DNA from: an uncultured Lactobacillus sp.
GTDB lineage: Bacteria > Bacillota > Bacilli > Lactobacillales > Lactobacillaceae
Length of the DNA: 64,000 nucleotides
Assembly (NCBI GenBank): GCA_937874185.1
Contig: CALNAK010000021.1
Location: forward strand, 434,001-498,000
Reading direction: 5' to 3'
Shown here: positions 43,421 through 51,498 of the stretch, piece by piece
Layout of the letters: each line of letters starts with the position of its first letter
Position numbering within the stretch: the stretch's first letter is position 1
Translations under genes and position numbers: made by a program
The notes under the pieces: model-generated
Database searches by the model: none
What the model was told of the DNA's origin: nothing
Seen by the model: only the letters and a program-made list of their open reading frames with translations

Positions 43421-43612
43421 TTTAATAAACCGTCCTTATCGAGATGATATAAAAAATATAAATATGTCTAAACACCTCAAATCACATAATACAATATCTT
43501 TTAAAATTTTTTAAATAATCAGACTGAATTATGGTCATATTCAGTATACAAAAAGGCAATATTTTAAATTTATTCAAATTAAAAAAATTAGAGCTTAACT
43601 GCTTTATAGACT
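43421..43612 (-). promoter_or_regulatory. Upstream region of the surface-protein gene
   Basis: An AT-rich region between the surface-protein start and the repeated structured element. An inverted repeat ACTGAAT-N9-ATTCAGT (43525-43547) lies about 105 bp upstream of the start and might be an operator. No coding sequence is seen. Confidence 0.4.
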
Positions 43613-43746
43613 AAACTTGCAGCCGAAACGCGAAACAGAACACAGCTCCTCTCCGCTTAAAATAAAATACCCCTAGTAATCACAAATCGATTACTAGGGG
43701 TATTTTACCTTAATGCTCGGAAGCTAAACGTGTTCTGTCTCGCTCT
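43613..43746 (-). repeat. Repeated structured element, copy 1
   Basis: About 134 bp, closely similar to 55994-56124. Conserved outer parts (AAACTT.CAGC, CTCCGCTTAA, TTAATGCTCGGAAGCT) pair across a variable centre. The outer stem is GCGAAACAGAACAC with GTGTTCTGTCTCGC. The inner perfect hairpin is TACCCCTAGTAATC...GATTACTAGGGGTA (43664-43706), with A/T flanks making it terminator-like. It lies at the 3' end of the leftward vanZ-like gene. The conserved frame with covarying stems suggests a structured RNA or a palindromic mobile repeat. Confidence 0.75.
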
Positions 43747-43759
43747 TAAATATAGTTAT

Positions 43760-44281
43760 TTACAATTTGTTTGCTTTCTTTTTACGAAAAACAAAATACA
43801 AGACTAGTACAGTAATGATTGATCCTGTCAAAGCACCACAACTATCTAAAATAACATCAACGACAGATGGAGTTCTACCACCAGTTAGCCCTTGATGAAA
43901 CTCATCGAAAGCAGCCAATCCAGTTGCAGTCATCCAAGGTATAAAAGTACTCAAGAATTTATTTTTATTGAAGTAAGTATAAAGAGCTAGGCATAGAAAG
44001 ACGCCCAAAATCATGTAGATCCCAAAGTGAGCACCCTTGCGAATAAAGAATTCTACAAAATGGAAATAACCATCATTTTCAATTGATTGATACTTACCAC
44101 CATACGTAAATCCAATTCCCCTCAAACTGTCTTGCATTGGTTTATTCTTTAAAAATCTTTCTAAAAAAGGTACCGAAGTTTGCTGCTTATACGTCATCGA
44201 AGAACTATAAAACAAAACTAACTCGATTAAAACAACTACGCCCCAAAACCACTTTTCATTTTTCTTTAAATTATTTTCCAT
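43760..44281 (-). CDS. VanZ-like membrane protein
   Basis: 173 residues with about four membrane segments. Family features are FIRKGAHFGIYMILGVFL at about residues 80-97 (the conserved K-x-x-H-F/x-x-Y) and AAFDEFHQGLTGGRTPSVVDVILDSCGALTG at about 123-153 (key DEFHQ, R-x-x-S-V-x-D-V and D-x-x-G). VanZ proteins are known for low-level teicoplanin resistance in some enterococci, but most homologues have unknown roles. It overlaps the stop of the upstream permease gene by one base (TAATG), so the two are co-translated. Confidence 0.88.
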   Translation of the reverse strand: MENNLKKNEKWFWGVVVLIELVLFYSSSMTYKQQTSVPFLERFLKNKPMQDSLRGIGFTYGGKYQSIENDGYFHFVEFFIRKGAHFGIYMILGVFLCLALYTYFNKNKFLSTFIPWMTATGLAAFDEFHQGLTGGRTPSVVDVILDSCGALTGSIITVLVLYFVFRKKKANKL

Positions 44282-45876
44282 TATTCCTCATTCATATTTA
44301 CAGTTTCATTCAACCTCTTAGCATCATCAAAATAACCTGAATAGTAAGAAGAATTAATTGCCCAATAGTACATCACTGTTGAGAAGATTATTATTATCAA
44401 AAAGTCCATTGGATATTTGACCAGATTCAATCCCCCAAAGTCGGTACTACCAATCCAAGAAATAATTGATAAACCAACTAAATGGACAATCAGCCATAAA
44501 CTAGCATAGAATTTTTGCTTAAATTCTTTGAAACCGCGGCGGAAATCATAAATAAAGTAAATTGGTAATCCAATAATAATTATTATAATAACTTCAACCG
44601 TTGTTGGGAACATTGACCAGTAAATCGCCAAACTAATTAGGTCAAAGACGACTGGTGCTAAAATATTCATCCCTTTAATCTTAGTTGGACGCTTAAAATT
44701 AGGTCCCATTCTTCTAAGACTTCCGGCTACAACCGGACCTGAAAGTAATGAGATCAAGGTTGAAGCTGCCACAACTCGTGACAATAAAGCCCAGTTTTTA
44801 AATAACAAAATTAAAATAAAACTAACCACGAAGTCCACTAGCAAGGCAATTCTTGGCGTGTTGTATGAATTATTAGCTCGACTCAAGAATACAGGTAGAT
44901 GTTTATTCTTAGGCATCGATGATAAAGATTTACTTGCGGAAGCGGAGAAAGCAATTCCACTACCAATTGGTGAAATAAACGCTGCAAAGTAAATCAAAGT
45001 TGATAACCAATAAACATTCAATAAAATTGCCAAATCGGCAAATGGTGAGTTAAAACTTATCTCTGACCAGCCAGAACTAAAGGCTGATTTTGGCAAAGCT
45101 CCAATAAAGACAATTTGTAATGCAATATAAATTACAGCACTAATAAGTAATGAAAGAATAATCCCTCGACGAATATTAACAGCAGGTTTTGCAATATCAT
45201 TCCCTAGATTAATAACTGTCTGAAAGGCCACGTACGAGTAGATAATCCCAGCACTACCAATGGCAACAAAGATTGATGAAGTACCATTAGGCATAAACTG
45301 ACTAACTGAAGTACCCATATTCGTTACATCAAAGTGTGCTGATATTAAAACAATCATTGTAACAACTGGAACAATTAATTTAAAAATCGAAATCAGATTA
45401 TTAAATTTGGCCATAATCGTAACTGACCAATAATTAATTAACGTAAATACTAAAATCATCACAGTTGCCATCATAATTCCTTGAGCGGTCAACTGCCCAT
45501 CTTTCATAAATCCATGAGTCCACTGAGCCCATTTCCAAGGCCAAGTGCTCATATATTGAGTTGAAGCAACGGCTTCAATTGGTAAAATTGCTAAAAGCGA
45601 CAGCCAGTTTGCCCACGAAAATATATGTCCTAAAAGTGAACCGTGAGTATACATCGTAAAGCGGCTCATTGCCCCATCTTCAGGGAACATTGTGCCAATT
45701 TCTACATAAACCATCGCAATCATCGCTACTAAAATTGCTCCTAAAATCCAGGCAATAATTGCCGCAGGTCCAGCTATTTTGGCTGCTTGACTAGATCCAA
45801 ACATCCATCCCGACCCAATAATAGCACTGAGTCCAAACATAACTGTTGAGAACAAATTTAATTTTTTATCCCTCAT
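44281..45876 (-). CDS. APC-family amino acid permease
   Basis: 531 residues and about 12-14 membrane segments. The APC hallmark in helix 1 is SAIIGSGWMFGSSQAAKIAGPAA at about residues 18-40 (unwound G-S-G substrate motif), and helix 6 has FVAIGSAGIIYSYVAFQTVINLGNDIAKP near residues 204-232. Overall it resembles the YveA-type aspartate:proton symporters and related LAB permeases; the substrate is not certain. The start follows GGTGG. It is co-transcribed with the VanZ-like gene. Confidence 0.87.
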   Translation of the reverse strand: MRDKKLNLFSTVMFGLSAIIGSGWMFGSSQAAKIAGPAAIIAWILGAILVAMIAMVYVEIGTMFPEDGAMSRFTMYTHGSLLGHIFSWANWLSLLAILPIEAVASTQYMSTWPWKWAQWTHGFMKDGQLTAQGIMMATVMILVFTLINYWSVTIMAKFNNLISIFKLIVPVVTMIVLISAHFDVTNMGTSVSQFMPNGTSSIFVAIGSAGIIYSYVAFQTVINLGNDIAKPAVNIRRGIILSLLISAVIYIALQIVFIGALPKSAFSSGWSEISFNSPFADLAILLNVYWLSTLIYFAAFISPIGSGIAFSASASKSLSSMPKNKHLPVFLSRANNSYNTPRIALLVDFVVSFILILLFKNWALLSRVVAASTLISLLSGPVVAGSLRRMGPNFKRPTKIKGMNILAPVVFDLISLAIYWSMFPTTVEVIIIIIIGLPIYFIYDFRRGFKEFKQKFYASLWLIVHLVGLSIISWIGSTDFGGLNLVKYPMDFLIIIIFSTVMYYWAINSSYYSGYFDDAKRLNETVNMNEE

Positions 45877-45906
45877 AAAACCACCAATCTGAAAAATTTT
45901 TGTAAT

Positions 45907-45937
45907 AAAAAATAGCCTCCATTACAGAGACTATTTT
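45907..45937 (-). terminator. Terminator of glmS
   Basis: On the minus strand AAAATAGTCTC pairs with GAGGCTATTTT around TGTAATG and is followed by TTATT. It lies 20 nt after the glmS stop. Confidence 0.8.
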
Positions 45938-45959
45938 ACAATTATTACTCCATAGTAGG

Positions 45960-47771
45960 CTACTCTACCGTAACACTTTTTGCAAGATTACGAGGTTTAT
46001 CAACATCGTTTCCACGAGCCAAACTTGCGTAGTAGGCAATTAGTTGGGCTGGTACGACGCTAATAATTGGTGATATCAATTCATCAATCTCAGGAATAAT
46101 AATTTGATCCCCAGATTCAGCATATTTCTTGCTAGCAATTACTAAAACATTAGCTCCACGAGCTTCAACTTCTTGAATATTACCACGAGTATGACTGGCA
46201 CCAACACCATCATTCACATAAGCAAATACTGGAGTTCCCTTTTCAATCAAAGCAATTGTTCCGTGTTTCAATTCACCGGCTGCAAAGCCTTCGGCGTGAA
46301 TATAAGAAATTTCCTTTAATTTCAAAGCAGCTTCAAGTGATAAGGCATAATCAATACCACGTCCGATATAGAAAGCATCCCTTTGACCTGTTAAAAATTC
46401 ATCTGCTAATTTTTTAATTTTATCTTTAGCATCAACAATTGATTGAATACCATTAGCGGCCAATGCTAATTGTTCTTTTACATCAAAGTCTTTAGCACTT
46501 TGTAATCCTTTAACTTCACCAAGTGCCTTTGCCAAAACAGCTTCAACTGCAATTTGAGCTGTATATGCCTTGGTTGACGCAACCGCAATTTCTGGTCCAG
46601 CAAGCAATTCCATCGTGTAAGTAGCTTCTCTTGAAAGAGTTGAGTTTGCGACATTTGTTATTGTCAAACTTGGTAAGTTCAATTCATTTACCTTAACAAG
46701 TACCTGACGACTGTCAGCTGTTTCACCACTTTGTGATAAGAAAATGAAGAATGGGTGCTTCGACAATTTTGGCATATGATAACCAAATTCACTACCTAGT
46801 TCAACATCGACTGGCACATCACAAATTTTTTCAAAGATGTTACGACCAACTAAACCTGCATGATAACTAGTACCTGCAGCAACAATATATAATCTGTCGG
46901 CTTTATTCATTTCATCAAGTAAGTCTTTTTCAACATTCAAAGTGCCGTCATTTTTAATATAATTTTGAGAAATTTTTCTCATTACATTAGGTTGTTCATC
47001 AATTTCCTTGAGCATGTAGTGAGCATATGTTCCCTTTGAAATGTCACTAGCATCAAGATTAACTGTGTAAGAACCTCTTTGAACCTTAGTTCCATCTAGT
47101 TTACTAATTTCAACGGAATTTTTCTTTAAGATGACAACTTCACCATCATGGATTTCAACGTATTCATGTGTTTCTTCTAACATAGCCATTGCATCTGAAC
47201 AAATAACGTTGAATCCATCGCCAAGACCAATTAATAAAGGACTCTTATTCTTAGCAACAAAGATTCGATCAGGTTGTTCCTTGTCGACCATTGCAAATGC
47301 ATATGATCCTTCAATCAAACTCAAAGCTTTTCTAAATGCTGTTTCTCCGTCCATACCCTGCTTAGCAAAGTGATCAACTAGTTGAACAGCAACTTCTGTA
47401 TCAGTTTGACTATTAAAATGTACATCTGACAAATATTTATTTTTTAATTCCTCAAAATTAGTTAAGACACCGTTATGTACTAAATAAAAACGATTGTCAT
47501 CTGAGAAATGTGGGTGAGCATTCTCAATAGTTGGCTTACCATGAGTTGCCCATCTTGTATGTCCAATACCAACTAATCCTTGAACATCACTTGTAACAGC
47601 TTTTTCTAATTCACTTATTTTTCCGACTTCTTTAACTAAGAAATCTTTACCATCTTGATTGTTAACATAAATACCAGCTGAATCATAACCACGGTATTCA
47701 AGTTTCTCCAATCCTTTTAATAAAATATCAGTAGTATTATCTTTTCCGATTACTCCAACAATTCCACACAT
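45960..47771 (-). CDS. glmS: Glutamine-fructose-6-phosphate aminotransferase (isomerising)
   Basis: 603 residues. It makes glucosamine-6-phosphate from fructose-6-phosphate and glutamine, the first step to UDP-GlcNAc. The N-terminal glutaminase begins MCGIVGVIG. The catalytic Cys must be residue 2, which fixes the start at ATG 47771 although the frame is open for 29 more codons. Further motifs are GIGHTRWATHG (about 71-81), two SIS domains with LYIVAAGTSYHAGLV and FLSQSGETADSR, and the terminal AKSVTVE. The promoter and several TGGTATAG repeats lie upstream. I see no glmS ribozyme in the leader. It is monocistronic; glmM is the next gene upstream but has its own terminator. Confidence 0.97.
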   Translation of the reverse strand: MCGIVGVIGKDNTTDILLKGLEKLEYRGYDSAGIYVNNQDGKDFLVKEVGKISELEKAVTSDVQGLVGIGHTRWATHGKPTIENAHPHFSDDNRFYLVHNGVLTNFEELKNKYLSDVHFNSQTDTEVAVQLVDHFAKQGMDGETAFRKALSLIEGSYAFAMVDKEQPDRIFVAKNKSPLLIGLGDGFNVICSDAMAMLEETHEYVEIHDGEVVILKKNSVEISKLDGTKVQRGSYTVNLDASDISKGTYAHYMLKEIDEQPNVMRKISQNYIKNDGTLNVEKDLLDEMNKADRLYIVAAGTSYHAGLVGRNIFEKICDVPVDVELGSEFGYHMPKLSKHPFFIFLSQSGETADSRQVLVKVNELNLPSLTITNVANSTLSREATYTMELLAGPEIAVASTKAYTAQIAVEAVLAKALGEVKGLQSAKDFDVKEQLALAANGIQSIVDAKDKIKKLADEFLTGQRDAFYIGRGIDYALSLEAALKLKEISYIHAEGFAAGELKHGTIALIEKGTPVFAYVNDGVGASHTRGNIQEVEARGANVLVIASKKYAESGDQIIIPEIDELISPIISVVPAQLIAYYASLARGNDVDKPRNLAKSVTVE

Positions 47772-47960
47772 AATATTTAAAGCCTTTCTAAATTGGTATA
47801 GTTTATTTTTAAGAAAATGGTATAGTTCATTCGAATTAACTTTATCATCTTTTGACAATGACTAGAATACTAATGAATTGGTTTTATGTCAAGAAATGTT
47901 TAATTTTTCTTATAATTGGTATAGTTGGTATGTACCGATTACATAAATTGGTCTATGGCA
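47772..47960 (-). promoter_or_regulatory. glmS promoter region with a repeated TGGTATAG operator array
   Basis: A good sigma-A promoter lies on the minus strand: TTGACA (47887-47892) and TATTCT (47864-47869), 17 bp apart, giving a start near 47857 and a leader of about 86 nt. Copies of the motif read on the plus strand are TTGGTATAGTTTA (47793-47805), ATGGTATAGTTCATT (47817-47831), ATTGGTATAGTTGGT followed by an inverted TACCGAT (47915-47940), and ATTGGTCTATGG (47947-47958). Two copies are downstream of the start site and two upstream of -35. TGGTMTA half-sites are those of GntR/NagR-type regulators (dre consensus TGGTCTAGACCA). Confidence 0.6.
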
Positions 47961-47979
47961 AATATTAAATCTATTGGAC

Positions 47980-48024
47980 AAAAAAAGAGAAACTGAGGTC
48001 ATTTCCCTCAATTTCTCTTTTTTT
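47980..48024 (-). terminator. Terminator of the cdaA-cdaR-glmM operon
   Basis: AAAAAGAGAAACTGAGG pairs with CCCTCAATTTCTCTTTTT around TCATTT, with T-runs on both strands. It is about 100 nt beyond the glmM stop; the AT-rich stretch 48025-48122 shows nothing else. Confidence 0.88.
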
Positions 48025-48122
48025 AATTAAACATATCTCTTAGTCAAATTATATCATCTTCAATAATCATCTCATAGTAACTGCTACTAAAATAATTATC
48101 CCTAAAAAACTAAAAATCAATT

Positions 48123-49472
48123 TTATAGCTCACTTTTAACTACGGCAACAATTTGGTCACAATAAGCATTAACTTTTTCTTCAGTAGCTGCTTCACACAT
48201 TACACGCAAGAGTGCTTGTGTACCACTAGGGCGAACTAGGACACGACCATCGCCGTCCATTTCATCTTCAACAGCTTTGATAGCATCAAGAATTGGTTGA
48301 TGTTTATCCCAATCTTCTTTATCAGTAACTGGTACATTAACAAGCTTTTGTGGATAAACTTTAACAGGAGCTGCTAATTCAGCCAAGCTCTTGCCAGTTT
48401 CCTTCATAACATGCAATAAATGGGCACCAGTAAGCATACCGTCACCAGTATTCATGTACTCATATAAAACAACGTGACCTGACTGTTCTCCACCGATGTT
48501 GTAGTTGTTCTTACGAATTTCTTCAACAACGTGTCTGTCACCAACAGCAGTTTGTACAGACTTCATCCCATTAGCCTCAATAGCCTTGTATAAGCCGATA
48601 TTACTCATAACAGTAGTTACGATAGTATCCTTCTTTAAACGGCCACCATCGTGCAAATATTTACCAAGAACAAACATGATCTTGTCACCATCAACAATAT
48701 TACCTTCGGCATCAACAGCGATACAACGATCTCCATCTCCATCAAAAGCAAGACCGGCAACAGCATCAGATTCCTTAACACGTTTTGCCAATTGTTCTGG
48801 GTGTGTTGAACCAACATTCTTGTTGATATTAATACCATCTGGATGAGATGCCATAATTTCAAAATCAACGTTCAAGTCAGCGAACAATGTACTTGCCAAA
48901 CGACTTGTTGAACCATTAGCTGTATCCAAAACAATCTTTAAACCGCTTAAATCATCTGAAAGAGTTTGTTTCAAGAATTGAAGATACTTTTGAGCACCTT
49001 CTGGGTAATCAGATACGCTACCTAAACCTTCAGCTGAAGGTCTTGGCAATGTGTCTTCTTTAGCATCCAACAATTCTTCAATTTCTTCTTCAACGTTATC
49101 TGGTAACTTATAACCGTCTGAACCAAAGAATTTGATTCCGTTATCTTCTGCAGGATTATGTGATGCAGAAATCATAATACCAGCATCTGCTGAAACAGCA
49201 CGCACTAAGTAAGCAACGGCTGGAGTTGTAATTACATCCAAATCAAGAACTTCAATACCAACAGAAAGTAGTCCTGAAATCAAACTAGATTGCAACATTT
49301 GTCCTGAAATACGTGTATCTCTAGCAACAAGAACACGAGGACGTGCACCTTCACTATCTGAATGTTGTGTAAGAACATATCCACCATCTCGACCTAGTTT
49401 AAAAGCTAGTTCTGGACTAAGTTCCTTATTTGCGATACCTCTTACTCCATCTGTTCCAAAATATTTTGTCAT
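48123..49472 (-). CDS. glmM: Phosphoglucosamine mutase
   Basis: 449 residues, converting glucosamine-6-phosphate to glucosamine-1-phosphate for UDP-GlcNAc. KYFGTDGVRGIAN is at the N-terminus. The active phosphoserine is in GIMISASHNPAEDNGIKFFG (serine at about residue 101), the metal loop AFDGDGDRCIAVD at about 238-250, and the C-terminal phosphate loop VRPSGTQALLRVM at about 411-423. It is the last gene of the conserved cdaA-cdaR-glmM operon; GlmM is known to bind and inhibit CdaA in related bacteria. The start follows AAGGGG. Confidence 0.97.
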   Translation of the reverse strand: MTKYFGTDGVRGIANKELSPELAFKLGRDGGYVLTQHSDSEGARPRVLVARDTRISGQMLQSSLISGLLSVGIEVLDLDVITTPAVAYLVRAVSADAGIMISASHNPAEDNGIKFFGSDGYKLPDNVEEEIEELLDAKEDTLPRPSAEGLGSVSDYPEGAQKYLQFLKQTLSDDLSGLKIVLDTANGSTSRLASTLFADLNVDFEIMASHPDGININKNVGSTHPEQLAKRVKESDAVAGLAFDGDGDRCIAVDAEGNIVDGDKIMFVLGKYLHDGGRLKKDTIVTTVMSNIGLYKAIEANGMKSVQTAVGDRHVVEEIRKNNYNIGGEQSGHVVLYEYMNTGDGMLTGAHLLHVMKETGKSLAELAAPVKVYPQKLVNVPVTDKEDWDKHQPILDAIKAVEDEMDGDGRVLVRPSGTQALLRVMCEAATEEKVNAYCDQIVAVVKSEL

Positions 49473-49486
49473 GAAAAAGTTACCCC

Positions 49487-50584
49487 TTATTCGCTATCTT
49501 TATTATCATCTGTAGAACTATCACTAGATGAATTTGTATTACTTGAGTTACTTGAATTACTGCTATTATTCGTACTACTATCTACATTACTTGTACTACT
49601 TGAAGAATTAGTAGGACTCGTACTGCTTGACGAACTTTGATTAATTGTTACATCAATCGTATTCGGATCAGTAAATGCTACTTTGCTTCCCAAAGCATCA
49701 GTTAAATTAATTGATTTCTTAGTACTGCCATTCACATCAGAAACATCAATTGGAACGTCAACTGAATCACTGATTGCATTAATTTGACTTTGTGTACCAA
49801 AGACTTTGATCTTTTTAACATCTGAGTCAAACGTAAAGCTGTTACCAGAAGAAGTTCCCTTTTGTTTCAGATTGATACTGACCTGTTTACTTTGAATAGT
49901 AATCGGAATTTTTACGTGGACCGTTTGTGGATCCAATGTAACATTTACTGTTTTACCATTTTTATCGAGTGCTTGCACTAAAACTTCTTGATCAAAAGTA
50001 GATTTTATTCCCTTAGGCAAGATTGGTTTCACGACCACTCGGTCAATTTTATTAATTTCAGAAGCTGCACCAGTAACTGTTACAGTATCAGGTGACACCT
50101 CTGTTGTACCAGATTCATACCCAGTCGCTAGTGATTCCTTATTATAGTCCGCGACAACCGCAAACTTCTTAGTTTCACGCCTTTGAATATTTACCGTAAC
50201 ATATTTAGGTTTCATAGAATAAGTTAGTTCACTATTCAGCCCTGATTCTTTAATCTGAACTCGATGTTGACCAATAGATAAGTCTCTTAGATTCAAGTAA
50301 AGATTAAAGTTTTGAGTATTCTTTGTTGCCGTAACTAAGGCAGCTGGTCCCTCAATTGTTACCTTAACATTCTGTGGATAACCAGTTATGTAGTACTTAT
50401 CAACATCTGCCTGTAACTGTAAAGGAACCGTTAAAACTGCCTTTTTAGTGACAGTCGAAGTATTAGATTGGTTAGAGTCCCTCGTTGATCCAACTCCAGG
50501 AGAACTTACAAAAAAGAATAACCATAGAGCACAGCCGAGGGAGATTAATGCATAAAAATAATTACTATTAATTATCTTTTTCAT
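49487..50584 (-). CDS. cdaR: CdaR (YbbR-domain) regulator of diadenylate cyclase
   Basis: 365 residues. One N-terminal membrane helix (NYFYALISLGCALWLFFFVS) anchors an extracytoplasmic part made of YbbR repeats, roughly three across residues 48-315 (VPLQLQADVDKYYITGYPQNVKVTIEG and later SINLKQKG). It ends in a low-complexity Ser/Asn/Thr tail of about 45 residues (about 318-362). In Bacillus and relatives CdaR modulates the CdaA cyclase. It overlaps cdaA by 17 nt and precedes glmM by 14 nt, with GAAGGAGG at the start. Confidence 0.93.
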   Translation of the reverse strand: MKKIINSNYFYALISLGCALWLFFFVSSPGVGSTRDSNQSNTSTVTKKAVLTVPLQLQADVDKYYITGYPQNVKVTIEGPAALVTATKNTQNFNLYLNLRDLSIGQHRVQIKESGLNSELTYSMKPKYVTVNIQRRETKKFAVVADYNKESLATGYESGTTEVSPDTVTVTGAASEINKIDRVVVKPILPKGIKSTFDQEVLVQALDKNGKTVNVTLDPQTVHVKIPITIQSKQVSINLKQKGTSSGNSFTFDSDVKKIKVFGTQSQINAISDSVDVPIDVSDVNGSTKKSINLTDALGSKVAFTDPNTIDVTINQSSSSSTSPTNSSSSTSNVDSSTNNSSNSSNSSNTNSSSDSSTDDNKDSE

Positions 50585-51425
50585 CTTGATCCTCCTTCTT
50601 CTTATGGCTAATTCTGAAGAAATCTAAAATTGAATGCGCACCATTGTCATTAGGATCCTTTAATTGTGCCTGGAGATATTTCAAATAATCATCTCGAGAA
50701 AGATCGAGCATCATGTGACCATTACGAGTAATCATAACGCCACCAGTTTCCTCAGAAACGACGATTGTAATTGCATCTGTAACTTCACTAATACCAACCG
50801 CTGCACGATGTCTAGTTCCCAATTCCTTAGGAATCGTATTACTCTCAGATAGAGGTAAATAGGCAGCCGCAACTGAAATACGATTATTTCGGACAATTAC
50901 GGCCCCATCATGTAGTGGCGTATTAGGAATGAAGATGTTAATCAACAATGCTCCTGTAACTTCAGCATCCAAATCAATACCAGTTTCAACATATTCTTCC
51001 AAACCAGTATTCATTTCCAAAGTGATCAAAGCCCCAATACGACGTTTACTCATATATTGGATAGCCTGATCCAGACTTTCTATCAAATGATTCTTGGTCT
51101 TGCCCTCTTCGTTACTAGTCGAGCTGAAGAGTGGTAATCGTCCCAGATGTTCCAATCCACGACGAATTTCTGGCTGGAAAATTATCACAATTACGATAAT
51201 CCCCCAATTGATAAGTTGATCCATCAAATAAGAAACCGTATGTAGATTTAAAGCCCAACTAATCAGCTTTATACCAAAAATAATTACGATTCCCTTTAAG
51301 AGTTGTACCGCTTTGGTGCCTCGTAACATCGACAGAACTTTATACAAAAAATACCAGACTACCAAGATATCAACCAAGTTAGCCAAATTTTGCCATGTAA
51401 AAATATTGCTTGGTATAAAATTCAT
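50568..51425 (-). CDS. cdaA: Diadenylate cyclase CdaA
   Basis: 285 residues. Three N-terminal membrane helices (about residues 10-80) are followed by a DAC domain (about 100-270) that joins two ATP into c-di-AMP. The catalytic motifs are seen: PLHDGAVIVRN (DGA) at about residues 170-180 and GTRHRAAVG (RHR) at about 202-210. c-di-AMP controls potassium and osmolyte balance and wall homeostasis. It is first in the operon with cdaR and glmM. The start follows AAGGAG. Confidence 0.97.
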   Translation of the reverse strand: MNFIPSNIFTWQNLANLVDILVVWYFLYKVLSMLRGTKAVQLLKGIVIIFGIKLISWALNLHTVSYLMDQLINWGIIVIVIIFQPEIRRGLEHLGRLPLFSSTSNEEGKTKNHLIESLDQAIQYMSKRRIGALITLEMNTGLEEYVETGIDLDAEVTGALLINIFIPNTPLHDGAVIVRNNRISVAAAYLPLSESNTIPKELGTRHRAAVGISEVTDAITIVVSEETGGVMITRNGHMMLDLSRDDYLKYLQAQLKDPNDNGAHSILDFFRISHKKKEDQDEKDN

Positions 51426-51498
51426 TTTTCTAGCTCCTTAGTAGTTCGAACTAATTATAACAAACAATAAAAATTATAAAAGTTCACCACATTTTATG

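Noticed and set aside
42645..43514. Long valine-rich open frames on the plus strand (42645-43073 and 43095-43514)
   Set aside because: They are the antisense of the Thr/Ser-rich repeats of the surface protein (ACN/ACA codons read back as GTN/TGT). The low-complexity VVVV composition, no ribosome binding site and full overlap with a convincing gene mark them as shadows.
47772..47857. glmS self-cleaving ribozyme
   Set aside because: The leader is only about 86 nt, AT-rich and dominated by TGGTATAG repeats, with no recognisable ribozyme core. A covariance search would settle it.
47772..47858. 29-residue N-terminal extension of GlmS
   Set aside because: GlmS needs Cys as residue 2 to act as the N-terminal nucleophile, and the extension covers the predicted transcription start and operator repeats.
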